From Leptospira sp. WS4.C2 (GTDB lineage Bacteria; Spirochaetota; Leptospiria; Leptospirales; Leptospiraceae), in assembly GCF_040833985.1 (NCBI RefSeq), contig NZ_CP162139.1:1384001-1448000 (forward strand): a stretch of DNA of 64,000 nucleotides, written 5' to 3'. The notes under the pieces were generated by a model. It saw only the letters and a list, made by a program, of their open reading frames with translations. It was not told where the DNA came from and did no database searches. Shown piece by piece: positions 7,970 through 16,765 of this stretch (position 1 is its first letter; each line of letters begins with the position of its first letter). Both the position numbers and the translations under genes were made by a program.

Positions 7970-10218
7970 AATCGGTAGAAGGTAAAACAATCCTCATCAT
8001 TGGTGGGGGGTTGTTACAAGTTCCCATCATCCAAACCGCAAAAACCATGCGACTGCACACTGTCGTCGCTGATATGAATCCCACTTCCATCGGATTCCAG
8101 ATTGCTGACGAAGCCATCCTGATGTCCACAAAGGATGTAGAAGGAATGGTTCGGGAGTCAAAAAAGTTTGCACAAAATTCTCCCATCCATGGTGTCATCA
8201 CTGCCGGCACTGATGCGAGTATGACAGTGGCTGCAGTGGCTTCTGCCTTACAACTTCCTGGAATTCGTTTTGTGGATGCGGAAGCGGCATCTAACAAAGT
8301 GAAGATGCGCCAAAGACTAAAGGAATTTGGAATGCCCATTCCTCGGTTTGCCGCAGTTTGGTCTTTACAAGATGCGAAAGATGCACTTGATTCTTTGACC
8401 TTTCCGCTGGTGATGAAACCTGCGGATAATATGGGAGCTCGCGGTGTTATCAAAGTTACAAACAAAGATGACCTTCCCACAGCCTTTCGTCATGCCAAAA
8501 GATTTTGTCCTACTGGCGAATTGATTTTGGAAGAGTATATGGAAGGCCCTGAACTTTCCGTAGATGCTTTGGCTTTCCAAGGTCAGATCCGAATGACGGG
8601 AATTGCTGACCGAATTATCGAAAGAGAGCCCTATTTTATTGAAGTAGGACATAACATGCCTTCTGCGATGTCCAAAGAAGTTTTGGAGGAAGTGGAACGA
8701 GTGATGGCCGGGGGAATGCGAGCTCTCGGAATCCATTTAGGTGCAGGTAAGGGCGATATCAAAGTCACAAAAGATGGTGTAAAAATTGGTGAAATTGCCG
8801 CGAGGCTCTCTGGTGGGTTTATGTCAGCCTTCACTTATCCTTTATCTACGGGTGTCAATTTAAACCGGGCGGCCCTTTTGATTTCTCTCGGAGAAACTCC
8901 CGATAATTTAGATCCTGTACTTTCTCGAGTGTCCATCGAACGTTCGTTACTTTCGAAACCTGGAAAACTGATTTCGATTGGCGGGGTAGAAGAGACAAAG
9001 AAAATAGATGGAGTTTCTGAAGTTTTTATTCAATCCAAACCTGGTGATATCATTAAAGAACCAACGAATAACATCGATAAATCGGGTCATGTCATCATTG
9101 TCGCAGACAATTTAAAAGATGCGGAACTTGTTTTTGAAAAGGTAAAAGATACCATTCGTTTTGAGGTAGATGAACAATTTTCCATTACAGAAAAAGAAAT
9201 TAATGACCAAGCTAGAATTCGATTTGGTAAAGATATTTGTTGGGTTTGTAAACAATGTGATGGAAGTAATTGTGCATCCGGGATCCCTGGAATGGGCGGA
9301 GTGGGTCGAATGGAGACCTTTCAAGACAATAGCGAGGCCCTTTCTGAATATTCGATTTTGCCAGGTTATATTCGCGATCATGTATTACCTGAGATCCAAA
9401 CTAATTTTCTAGGTTTCGATCTAAAAACCCCGATCATGGCAGCACCAATGACTGGGGTGGGAACCAATATGAACTTTGTAATGACGGATGCGGATTATGC
9501 GAATTTAGTCGTAAGATCCTTTGTTCAAAACGGAAGTCTTGCTTGGCTTGGAGATGGCGCCTCTCCCGAAAAATACAAAATTATGTTAGAGGCATTGAAG
9601 AAATCGTCTGGAAAAGGAATTTTAATTTGTAAACCACGAGAAGATGAATCAATGTTAGTTGATCGGTTTTCTGAAGCCGAAGCGGACGGAGTGTTCGCTC
9701 TTGGGATGGATATTGATGCTGTGAATTTCAAAACCATGGTTCAAAAGAATTTATCTAGTATCACAAGACCTCTAGATCGTTTGGTTCGTTTGAAAGAAAA
9801 AACAAAGTTGCCCTTTATTCTGAAAGGAATTATGAATCCAGAAGATGCAAAGTTAGCTGTAGAGGGTGGTTTTTCCGCCATTGTCGTTTCTAACCATGGG
9901 GGAAGAGTTTTGGATGGAATGCCAGGAACAGCCCGTGTCCTTCCCAAAATTGCCGAGGTTGTAAAAGGAAAAATCCCAATCCTTGTCGATGGTGGCATTC
10001 GTTCAGGGATGGATGTTTTTAAAATGTTAGCTCTTGGTGCTGATGCGGTTCTTCTGGGACGTCCTGTAGCCATTTCCCTAGTTGGTGGAGAAGATGCTGG
10101 AATTCGTTTTCTATTACAAAAATATTCTGAAGAACTAAAACAATCAATGAGTGTTACCGGAGCCAAAACTTTGGTGGACATCAAGCGAACTATGTTGCTT
10201 CATAAACTTCACGGTTGA
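7966..10218 (+). CDS. Fusion of an ATP-grasp ligase domain and an FMN-dependent alpha-hydroxy-acid dehydrogenase domain
   Basis: The 750-residue protein starts at TTG 7966, overlapping the mnmA stop. Residues about 1-400 form a PurK/CarB-like ATP-grasp module. It opens with a pre-ATP-grasp strand TILIIGGGLLQ, and PLVMKPADNMGARGV and EEYMEGPELSVDA follow. A Cys-rich linker WVCKQCDGSNCASG is at 426-439, then GIPGMGG. Residues about 455-750 form an FMN TIM barrel of the glycolate/lactate-oxidase family. SNHGGR holds the likely catalytic His644, and LVDGGIRSGMDVFKMLALGA is the FMN-phosphate region. The Cys linker plus barrel also occurs as a stand-alone protein in Firmicutes; fusion to ATP-grasp is the unusual part. 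Substrate is unknown. Confidence 0.85.
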   Translation: MKSVEGKTILIIGGGLLQVPIIQTAKTMRLHTVVADMNPTSIGFQIADEAILMSTKDVEGMVRESKKFAQNSPIHGVITAGTDASMTVAAVASALQLPGIRFVDAEAASNKVKMRQRLKEFGMPIPRFAAVWSLQDAKDALDSLTFPLVMKPADNMGARGVIKVTNKDDLPTAFRHAKRFCPTGELILEEYMEGPELSVDALAFQGQIRMTGIADRIIEREPYFIEVGHNMPSAMSKEVLEEVERVMAGGMRALGIHLGAGKGDIKVTKDGVKIGEIAARLSGGFMSAFTYPLSTGVNLNRAALLISLGETPDNLDPVLSRVSIERSLLSKPGKLISIGGVEETKKIDGVSEVFIQSKPGDIIKEPTNNIDKSGHVIIVADNLKDAELVFEKVKDTIRFEVDEQFSITEKEINDQARIRFGKDICWVCKQCDGSNCASGIPGMGGVGRMETFQDNSEALSEYSILPGYIRDHVLPEIQTNFLGFDLKTPIMAAPMTGVGTNMNFVMTDADYANLVVRSFVQNGSLAWLGDGASPEKYKIMLEALKKSSGKGILICKPREDESMLVDRFSEAEADGVFALGMDIDAVNFKTMVQKNLSSITRPLDRLVRLKEKTKLPFILKGIMNPEDAKLAVEGGFSAIVVSNHGGRVLDGMPGTARVLPKIAEVVKGKIPILVDGGIRSGMDVFKMLALGADAVLLGRPVAISLVGGEDAGIRFLLQKYSEELKQSMSVTGAKTLVDIKRTMLLHKLHG

Positions 10219-10220
10219 GT

Positions 10221-11450
10221 ATGGATAAGGAAATCAAAGACCCCGAAGGAATTTTAAAGGTAATTACCGCACTGTTCGGCAAACTCCCTGCATTTATTTT
10301 TAATTCGGACAAAGAATACCCTGTTAAGATCATTGCTTTAAAAAATAAGGCTCTTATTATAAATACAAATCTAAAATTTCCAAGTAGAGATCGAATCCTA
10401 ACTGTGGTTCATAATGGAAGTAAGTTTTTAGCTCATTTTATACTGGCGGGGGGAGATGGGAACGGAGTTGAGATATTAACACCTGTTAAAATAAAAATTA
10501 CGGCTGCCACAAGACAAGGTGCCCGGGTCGAAGCAAGTCAAATCCAAACCGGTATGGTTGTTTCCAATATCATTAACGTAAATGATGTTTCCAAAGCCAT
10601 CGGGTTTGATGATAAAAAAGTGGATGCCATCCTTCTTGCCTACAGGGCCAAACTCACCAAAGCTTTTCCATTATCTTCTATCTTTTTCGCCGGTCGTATG
10701 GACAACCGCCTGCGACTGATGCACCATTATGATAAAGATATTTTCATTATTGACCGAAAGGAAAAATCAACCGCCTCTGCAGATTTTTTTCCTTTTGATG
10801 AGTATTTAAGAATTTTCGATAGCTCTAAAATACCGGATACATATACCTCTGAAATCTGTGTACCGATTAAGTATAAGGGTTATGTACACCTTGGTTATGT
10901 GCAGGTATTAGCGGAGAAACCTCTAGACTTTGAGATTTATAAACAAATCCAAACCTTCTCGAATGCGGTGAGCCGCGATATTATTAGTACAGGTGTCTTC
11001 CAGGAATCGCGTGATGTCTGTCAGGTGATGGACTTAAGTATGGGTGGTATTAGCTTTATTCATGCACCCTCTCGATCCTTTTCTAGGTCTGTGACACTGA
11101 ATGGAACAATTTTGTTTGATTTAAACCTGGAAGAGGGCAAACGAGTTACGATTCGAGGAATTATAAAAAACATCCGTAACCAAGAAACGAACTTTCGCGT
11201 AGGTTGCCAATTCTACAACCTAACAGAAAAAGATTTAGAAGTTCTCGGAATTTTTCTGGGTGCAGGTAAACCGGAAGAGGAGGTCACTACACCTAGTGAA
11301 GCGACCTCCTCCGAAGAGTTGACCGAATCATCGGAATCAGAAGCAGGTGATGAGCCTACCGTCGTGGGGGCAGCGGAGGAACCTGGGGATCCTTTTGGTG
11401 GAGCGATGGATGATGATTTTTCTTCCGACCAACCGATCACCGAATCCTAA
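10221..11450 (+). CDS. PilZ-type (DUF1577-like) protein with acidic C-terminal tail
   Basis: The protein is 409 residues from the ATG at 10221; an in-frame TTG at 10215, overlapping the previous stop, would add two. The sequence resembles the Leptospira-expanded DUF1577 family. A C-terminal PilZ-like barrel contains VCQVMDLSMGGISF (matching the D/NxSxxG core of PilZ) and later NFRVGCQFYNL. No clear RxxxR arm precedes the D-L-S-M-G-G core, so c-di-GMP binding is possible but not established. The last about 50 residues are rich in Glu, Ser, Thr and Pro. The nearby GGDEF gene is suggestive, not evidence of partnership. Confidence 0.68.
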   Translation: MDKEIKDPEGILKVITALFGKLPAFIFNSDKEYPVKIIALKNKALIINTNLKFPSRDRILTVVHNGSKFLAHFILAGGDGNGVEILTPVKIKITAATRQGARVEASQIQTGMVVSNIINVNDVSKAIGFDDKKVDAILLAYRAKLTKAFPLSSIFFAGRMDNRLRLMHHYDKDIFIIDRKEKSTASADFFPFDEYLRIFDSSKIPDTYTSEICVPIKYKGYVHLGYVQVLAEKPLDFEIYKQIQTFSNAVSRDIISTGVFQESRDVCQVMDLSMGGISFIHAPSRSFSRSVTLNGTILFDLNLEEGKRVTIRGIIKNIRNQETNFRVGCQFYNLTEKDLEVLGIFLGAGKPEEEVTTPSEATSSEELTESSESEAGDEPTVVGAAEEPGDPFGGAMDDDFSSDQPITES

Positions 11451-11453
11451 GGA

Positions 11454-12410
11454 ATGACTGCTTACAAGTCATTGATTCGTTATCCTTACACGGGTAAGAC
11501 AGTCATTGAATTCCTTTCCACTAAATTTCCTTACCATAATTCCGAAGAATGGACCTTCTTACTTGAAGCAGGCCGTGTCAAAGTTCAAAACACCGTAGCC
11601 AATTCTGACTTGGTTCTTCAAGAGGGAGATACCTTAACCTATGAACCCATCCCGGGTCGGATCGAAGAACCCGAAGTCGATACAAACTATACCATCCTCA
11701 AAGAAACAGAGGACTTTCTCTTTGTGGACAAACCGGGAAACTTGCCTATGCATCCTGCTGGTAGGTATCGCACAAAAACACTACTCAATCTTTTGGAGAA
11801 GACTTATCCCATAGCGATTCCAGTCCATAGGCTCGACCGGGAAACTTCGGGAATTGTGATCTTTGCCAAAACAGAAGAGGGTCGCACCTGGCTCCAAAAG
11901 AAATTTGAATCAAGAGTTGTGAAGAAAGAATATCTGGCCGTGGTTCGAGGATTCTTCGAAAAGGAAGTAATTCTAGAGGGTTTTATTGGTCGGGATTTGG
12001 ATTCAGCCATTCGCAAAAAAATGAAATTTTCGCCAAATGAGTTTTTGGAAACAAAGTCTGTTTCAACATACTTCATTCCATTAAAATTCAATGAGTCACA
12101 GAATGTTAGTTTGGTGCTTGTGCGACCCATTACCGGAAGAATCCACCAAATTCGCGCCAGTCTTTTATATTTGGGCTTTCCGATTCTGGGGGATAAATTG
12201 TATGGCCCTAGAGAAACAATGTTTTTAGATTTTGTGCAATCGGGCCTTACCGATTCTTTACTTGCGGAACTTGGTTTTGAACGCCAACTTTTACATGCAC
12301 ATAGCATCAGTTATCTGGATGATCGAGCTGGTGAAGAAGTTTTGATCAAATCTAATCCACTGAGAGAGATAGAATCCTTCTTCCCAAATTATAAAGACTA
12401 TGTCCCATAG
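11454..12410 (+). CDS. RluA-family pseudouridine synthase
   Basis: The 318-residue protein has an N-terminal S4-like RNA-binding domain (about 15-75, including LLEAGRVKVQN). The RluA catalytic domain follows, with HRLDRETSGIVIFAKT, whose Asp is the catalytic residue, then GRIHQIRASLLYLGFPILGDKLYG. It isomerises uridine in rRNA or tRNA; which site cannot be told from sequence. The ATG start is 3 bp after the PilZ gene stop, so it is probably translated from the same mRNA. Confidence 0.93.
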   Translation: MTAYKSLIRYPYTGKTVIEFLSTKFPYHNSEEWTFLLEAGRVKVQNTVANSDLVLQEGDTLTYEPIPGRIEEPEVDTNYTILKETEDFLFVDKPGNLPMHPAGRYRTKTLLNLLEKTYPIAIPVHRLDRETSGIVIFAKTEEGRTWLQKKFESRVVKKEYLAVVRGFFEKEVILEGFIGRDLDSAIRKKMKFSPNEFLETKSVSTYFIPLKFNESQNVSLVLVRPITGRIHQIRASLLYLGFPILGDKLYGPRETMFLDFVQSGLTDSLLAELGFERQLLHAHSISYLDDRAGEEVLIKSNPLREIESFFPNYKDYVP

Positions 12411-12444
12411 GTTTTAATAAAAATCCAACTTAAAGAACGCCTTT

Positions 12445-12474
12445 CCTCCGATCTTTCTATAAAGAGAGAGGAGG
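12445..12474 (+). promoter_or_regulatory. Candidate hairpin sequestering the methyltransferase ribosome-binding site
   Basis: CCTCC (12445-12449) can pair with GGAGG (12470-12474), the core of the Shine-Dalgarno sequence. An inner stem TCTTT (12452-12456) pairs with AAAGA (12461-12465) around a CTAT loop. The structure would mask ribosome binding for the DNA methyltransferase gene. It was seen by eye; its stability was not calculated. Confidence 0.4.
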
Positions 12475-12477
12475 CTT

Positions 12478-13644
12478 TTGCAAAGGATGGCAGGAGCAGG
12501 CAGACTATTAAAGGATTCCGATAAGATTGTATTTGGTGAGTTTTGGACTGCAAAACAACGCCAAGGACATCCGATTCATCATACCGTAAGTTATAGAGCA
12601 TCATTTAAACCGGAACTTCCTTCTTTCTTTATGAAGGAATTCTTAAAAAAGAAAAACAGGGTCGTATATGATCCGTTTGGTGGAAGAGGGACTACTGCCA
12701 TTCAAGCCAATATTGAAGGTCATGTGGCAGTTCATAATGACATCCATCCTTTGTCTATTTTTCTTGCGAGTGCAAGGCAATACGTGCCAAGGCTCGAAGA
12801 TTTAGAAAAGAAGTTAAATTCATTAGATTTAGATGCGGAAGTGGAGGATGATCCCTTTGACGTGAACCTGCTTCCATTTTTTCACCCACGAACTTTAAGG
12901 GAAATTAAAAACCTAAAGAAATGTATGGCAGAGGATCCTTCAGTGGAAATGAAATTTATTTCACTGATAGCCTTGTCTAGGTTACATGGCCATAGCACTG
13001 GTTTTTTTTCTGTTTATACTTTTCCGCAAGTGTCGATTCCTCCAGAATCACAAACAAAGAATAATATCAAACGGGGACAAACTCCAGAGTATCGCCCGAT
13101 AAAACCTAGAATCTACCAAAAGATGAAAAGAGATTTGGCGCTGCCAATCCCTCCTTTTTATCATGAATTTTCGAAAAACAATTTGTATTCCTTAAATTCA
13201 GCAAACTCGGTTCCTAATCTAAATTCAGAATCTGTCGATTTGATTGTAACTTCCCCACCTTTTCTTGATAAGGTGGACTATGAAGGTGATAATTGGTTGC
13301 GACATTGGTTTTTGGACATTCAAAAGTCAAAAGACAGAAAACTTAGTATCTTTAGTAATTTGAACGATTGGAATGAATTCATTCGTTCTACCTTAAAAGA
13401 ATCAGCAAGAGTTCTAAAAAAGGGTGCCTACATGGTAATGGAAGTAGGGGAAGTTAAAAAGGGAAATTCCATTCTGTATTTGGATGAGGATGTAGTGCGA
13501 ATGGCGGAAGGAACTGGGCTTGTTTGGAACAAAACCTATGTTCATACACAAAGTTTCACAAAACTTTCGAATTGTTGGCAGGTTTCCAATAATGAAAAAG
13601 GCACAAATTCTAATCGTTGTGTAGTTTTACGAAAAGTTTTATAG
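12478..13644 (+). CDS. Orphan DNA methyltransferase (N4-cytosine or N6-adenine type)
   Basis: The 388-residue protein has AdoMet-binding motif I as DPFGGRGTT at about 64-72. Catalytic motif IV is TSPPF near 258, in the context DLIVTSPPFLDKVDYEG. The order I then IV, with nearly 190 residues between them, leaves room for a target-recognition segment as in alpha-group enzymes. S/T-PP-[YF] favours N4-cytosine or N6-adenine methylation. No restriction endonuclease gene adjoins it, so it is probably a solitary epigenetic methylase. Leptospira is known to carry the orphan 4mC enzyme LomA, but whether this is its orthologue I cannot tell. Start is TTG 12478 or ATG 12487; the AGGAGG at 12469-12474 does not decide. 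Confidence 0.85.
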   Translation: MQRMAGAGRLLKDSDKIVFGEFWTAKQRQGHPIHHTVSYRASFKPELPSFFMKEFLKKKNRVVYDPFGGRGTTAIQANIEGHVAVHNDIHPLSIFLASARQYVPRLEDLEKKLNSLDLDAEVEDDPFDVNLLPFFHPRTLREIKNLKKCMAEDPSVEMKFISLIALSRLHGHSTGFFSVYTFPQVSIPPESQTKNNIKRGQTPEYRPIKPRIYQKMKRDLALPIPPFYHEFSKNNLYSLNSANSVPNLNSESVDLIVTSPPFLDKVDYEGDNWLRHWFLDIQKSKDRKLSIFSNLNDWNEFIRSTLKESARVLKKGAYMVMEVGEVKKGNSILYLDEDVVRMAEGTGLVWNKTYVHTQSFTKLSNCWQVSNNEKGTNSNRCVVLRKVL

Positions 13645-13655
13645 GTCTAATCTTT

Positions 13656-14084
13656 ATGAAGCAAATTCGATTTCTTTTTATACTTTCTCTTTCGTTTTTT
13701 TTGGGATTTCTAGGTTGTAACAACATTGAGACTCAAACGTCTGCTGATCCTTTGGATTCACACCCGATTGAGATATCTATCAAACAAAAATCACCAGGAA
13801 AGTATGAATTGGAATTCTTTTTACCGAAAGACTTTGGGTTTCAAATGGAAGCACCACATAGGATTTTATTATCGGGTGCAGATGGGCTCAAAGTTTTGAA
13901 TGCTGATTTGAAATTGAAAGGGCCCATACACCCTAAAAAACCAGAATACTTTGAATACTTAAAACCCTTTACCTTCCAAGTGGAAGGCAAAGGCCAGTTG
14001 CAATTAGACGCAAAGTTGTTTTATTGTAACTTCGTGAAAAACATTTGTATACCCGCTAAAGTAAACAAATCGTTTTCGATTTAA
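13656..14084 (+). CDS. Putative lipoprotein (142 aa)
   Basis: The start is ATG 13656, giving a typical lipoprotein signal: basic MKQIR, a hydrophobic core, and lipobox LGFLGC with Cys at about position 24. The mature part is about 118 residues and looks beta-rich, with alternating hydrophobics (KYELEFFLPKDFGFQMEAP) and a Cys pair near the C-terminus (FYCNFVKNICIPA). I recognise no family with confidence. The C-terminal YCxxxxxxCxP pattern recalls thiol-disulfide interchange DsbD N-terminal-type domains (YC......C.P), so redox partnering is a conceivable guess. It sits 11 bp after the methyltransferase gene. Confidence 0.75.
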   Translation: MKQIRFLFILSLSFFLGFLGCNNIETQTSADPLDSHPIEISIKQKSPGKYELEFFLPKDFGFQMEAPHRILLSGADGLKVLNADLKLKGPIHPKKPEYFEYLKPFTFQVEGKGQLQLDAKLFYCNFVKNICIPAKVNKSFSI

Positions 14085-14092
14085 GTTCTAAA

Positions 14093-14524
14093 TCATTCGA
14101 GGTCTTTAGTCACAAGGCGTTTCAAATTGGGTTTTTGAATTTGGTATAAGAAAAAATACCTTCCACCAATAGAAACGTTTTTATCAACTATCTTTCCTTC
14201 TTTAGATATTTCACGAAGTTCTTTTCTTCCCTTATCAGAAAGATTGGGGATGGTATATGTTTTTAATAAGTTGAGAGACTTTTGTTCCGCTATTGTTTTT
14301 GCTTCTTCTGCCCTTGCTGATTCTGCTTCGAGAACACTCGACACAGCCACCTGGAATAAAGACTCAGAAATAAATCCTTCCTTTGCTTTTGTAAATTCAA
14401 GAATGACTTCGTTTTCTGTATCTTTGGCTTGAGGGGTAACTTCTTTGGTTTCTTTGGATTTACAATTCCAAACGAGAGTAACAATGGCGAAAGAAAGGAT
14501 AATCCTTGTTAAAGTTTTGTTCAT
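14093..14524 (-). CDS. Putative lipoprotein with LPP20-like N-terminal segment (143 aa)
   Basis: The signal peptide ends in lipobox LVWNC (Cys21). The mature protein contains EGFISESLFQVAVSS, then an Ala/Glu-rich helix (SARAEEAKTIAEQKSLNLL). The same arrangement, EGFIS...FQ followed by a charged A-R-x-E-x-x-K helix ending in L-x-L, occurs in the neighbouring lipoprotein on the same strand, so the two are paralogues. The pattern of a beta strand followed by a long Ala-rich helix recalls LPP20-type lipoproteins, which is a weak resemblance. Its ATG directly follows the stop of the upstream paralogue, indicating co-transcription. Confidence 0.72.
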   Translation of the reverse strand: MNKTLTRIILSFAIVTLVWNCKSKETKEVTPQAKDTENEVILEFTKAKEGFISESLFQVAVSSVLEAESARAEEAKTIAEQKSLNLLKTYTIPNLSDKGRKELREISKEGKIVDKNVSIGGRYFFLYQIQKPNLKRLVTKDLE

Positions 14525-15193
14525 TTACAATTTCCTAGGTTCAGAAATGGGAGTTTTCTCCACACGTTCCATTAATTTAGGTTGGATGTTGCGGAATAGG
14601 AAAGCACATTTTGTCCTGTCACTGTAATCTTCTTTGTAAAGCGTTAGACCATCAAAGAACCAAGCGAAGTTGTGTAAGTTTTCGCTTGTATTCTCCGGCT
14701 TACCTTGGGGATTCCCCATAACATTGCCTAGGTTCTGCCCAGGTCCTTGTAATTGCGCTGAATTTGTAGTGGTTTGCGCTTGTTGGGTTGTAGAGTTTTG
14801 TGCCGGATTTGCTTGAGTTCCTGTGGCCAATGTTGTTGGACTTTGCGGAGCGTTGGCAATCAGTCTCGCGGATCTGTCTTTTCCTTCGAGGGACTGAGAA
14901 TATTCGTTGAATCCTTCTCCAAACTTATGCTTTTGTCTTTGAATTTTTAAAAGAAATGGCAAACTTAAATGTTCTCTTTCTACGAAGGCCCTCCGTTTGC
15001 AGTCCTCTCGCCGCGCCACTCCTGAAATTTCTTTGTAAGTGACAGGGATTTCTACTTTGATTTGGAAAAATTCTCTGGAAATGAATCCTTCATCGGTTTC
15101 ATTCTGGAGGGCACGTTCCACATAACTGGGATCGGCAATTGTAAAGAGACGGCAGGAACAAAATAGGCTTAAAATTAGAAGTTTACGAAGCAT
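14525..15193 (-). CDS. Putative lipoprotein, paralogue of its downstream neighbour, with Gln/Thr-rich linker (222 aa)
   Basis: ATG 15193 has AAGG five bases upstream and is preferred over an in-frame TTG at 15205. A short signal, MLRKLLILSLFCSC, offers two possible lipidated cysteines. Residues after about 35 match the neighbour (EGFISREFFQIKVEIP and a charged helix ARREDCKRRAF). A low-complexity linker of about 60 residues rich in Q, T, N, A and P follows. The C-terminus then has FAWFFDGLTLYKEDYSDRTKC. Function is unknown. The gene is divergent from the M16 peptidase gene across about 20 bp. Confidence 0.7.
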   Translation of the reverse strand: MLRKLLILSLFCSCRLFTIADPSYVERALQNETDEGFISREFFQIKVEIPVTYKEISGVARREDCKRRAFVEREHLSLPFLLKIQRQKHKFGEGFNEYSQSLEGKDRSARLIANAPQSPTTLATGTQANPAQNSTTQQAQTTTNSAQLQGPGQNLGNVMGNPQGKPENTSENLHNFAWFFDGLTLYKEDYSDRTKCAFLFRNIQPKLMERVEKTPISEPRKL

Positions 15194-15214
15194 TTCCACC
15201 TTCAAGACTAGTAG

Positions 15215-16765
15215 ATGATGTCGAAATTACGAATCTTTTTCCTTTGTTTCTGCCTACAATTTTTACCTCTTTTCTCCCAGGACCAATTTTTTGGAACCTC
15301 CGAATCTCAATTTCGAGAAAAGATTAAGACCATTCGTTTGGACAATGGCCTCACCGTTGTGCTGATGAAACGGGGAACTTCCCCCACAGTGGCTTTGTAC
15401 ATCAAATTCCTTGTGGGAGCCGTGGATGAAACTCCAGAAGAAGCAGGGACAGCTCACCTTTTGGAACATATGCTTTTTAAGGGCACAAAAAATGTAGGGA
15501 CAACTGACTTCGAAAAAGAAGAAAAATACCAAAAACAAATCGAAGTTTGGGGGACCGAACTAGATGATCTCAAACTAAAAATTAGAGACCTCACCACACG
15601 CGGCGAAACCATTCCTCCGAAATTCTTAGAAGAAGCCGAAACCTTAAATCGACGTTTAAAAAATCTCATCCAACTCCAAGATGCCTTTATCGTTAAAAAC
15701 GAAGATTCTTATATTTATGAACAAAATGGTGAGGTTGGGTTCAATGCTTATACTTCACAAGATGTTACAAACTACCAGATCCAACTGCCGAATAACAGAA
15801 TCGAAGTTTGGGCAAAGATTGAATCTGACAGATTAAAAAATCCTATCTTACGAGAATATTATACTGAAAGAGATGTTGTGATTGAAGAACGTCGGATGCG
15901 CACGGATGACAGTGGAGCAGGTGTTTTACGAGAGAAGTTTTTCTCTTTGGCTTTTGAAAGTCATCCCTATAGAAAACCAGTAATTGGTTATTCCACAGGC
16001 CTTCCCTTTTTAAAAATAGAAGACACAAAGGCCTTCTTTCAAAAAAACTACACTCCCGATAGAATGGTCATCTCCATTGTAGGACAATTTGATTTTGAAG
16101 AGACAGAATCAATCATTCGTAAGTATTTCTCTGATCTAAAACCAGGTAAACCAAGGCCTACTTATAAAGTGGAAGAAAAATCTTTTCCAGGGGAAAAACG
16201 ATTCAAAGTCTATCACCCTTCGGGAAGTCAGATGATGGTGGGTTGGCTTAAGCCCCCGTATCCTCATAAAGATAATTCTTCCTTTGATGTTTTATCCACC
16301 ATCCTTACTTCGGGAACGGGATCTAGGTTGTACAAACGTTTGGTTTTGGAAGAAAAGTTGGCAGTGAGTGTAGGTGCCGCCAATGGATATCCCGGAGAAC
16401 GATACCAAAATTATTTTGTCTTCTTTATCAAACCCAAAGAGGATGCCAAACCAGAAGTGATCGAAAAAATCATTTGGGAAGAGCTTAATAAAATAAAGGA
16501 AACGGGCATTCCAAAAGAGGAACTGGATAAAGTAAAAAACCAGATGGTTTCAGACTTTATCAAAACCTTGGATGAAAATGGAAGTATTGCTGACCTACTC
16601 AGTTATTATCAGTTGTTATATGGGGATTGGGCAGGGCTTTTTACTCAATATTCAAACATCATGAAGACATCATCTAACGATATTCAAACTCTCATTCCCA
16701 CATATCTTTCTAAAGATAAAGTAGTGGTGGGTATATTGGAAGACGTAAGGAAAAAATCAGAATGA
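15215..16765 (+). CDS. M16 family zinc metallopeptidase (catalytic member)
   Basis: The 516-residue protein has a signal peptide (hydrophobic 6-20, cleavage near FSQ). The inverted zinc motif HLLEH is at 81-85, with Glu84 as the catalytic base. The third zinc ligand is expected in ERDVVIEERR. Between them is a helical insertion of about 60 residues, starting near EKEEKYQKQ, longer than in minimal M16 peptidases. The C-terminal M16 domain carries the R/Y-type motif SGTGSRLYKRL. It is secreted to the periplasm and predicted to degrade peptides or process proteins. It overlaps the next gene, an M16 homologue lacking the zinc motif, by 4 bp. Confidence 0.9.
   Translation: MMSKLRIFFLCFCLQFLPLFSQDQFFGTSESQFREKIKTIRLDNGLTVVLMKRGTSPTVALYIKFLVGAVDETPEEAGTAHLLEHMLFKGTKNVGTTDFEKEEKYQKQIEVWGTELDDLKLKIRDLTTRGETIPPKFLEEAETLNRRLKNLIQLQDAFIVKNEDSYIYEQNGEVGFNAYTSQDVTNYQIQLPNNRIEVWAKIESDRLKNPILREYYTERDVVIEERRMRTDDSGAGVLREKFFSLAFESHPYRKPVIGYSTGLPFLKIEDTKAFFQKNYTPDRMVISIVGQFDFEETESIIRKYFSDLKPGKPRPTYKVEEKSFPGEKRFKVYHPSGSQMMVGWLKPPYPHKDNSSFDVLSTILTSGTGSRLYKRLVLEEKLAVSVGAANGYPGERYQNYFVFFIKPKEDAKPEVIEKIIWEELNKIKETGIPKEELDKVKNQMVSDFIKTLDENGSIADLLSYYQLLYGDWAGLFTQYSNIMKTSSNDIQTLIPTYLSKDKVVVGILEDVRKKSE

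Noticed and set aside
9741..10184. Antisense ORF of 147 codons under the FMN-dehydrogenase domain
   Set aside because: The sense strand encodes unmistakable FMN-barrel motifs over the whole interval; the antisense product has none.
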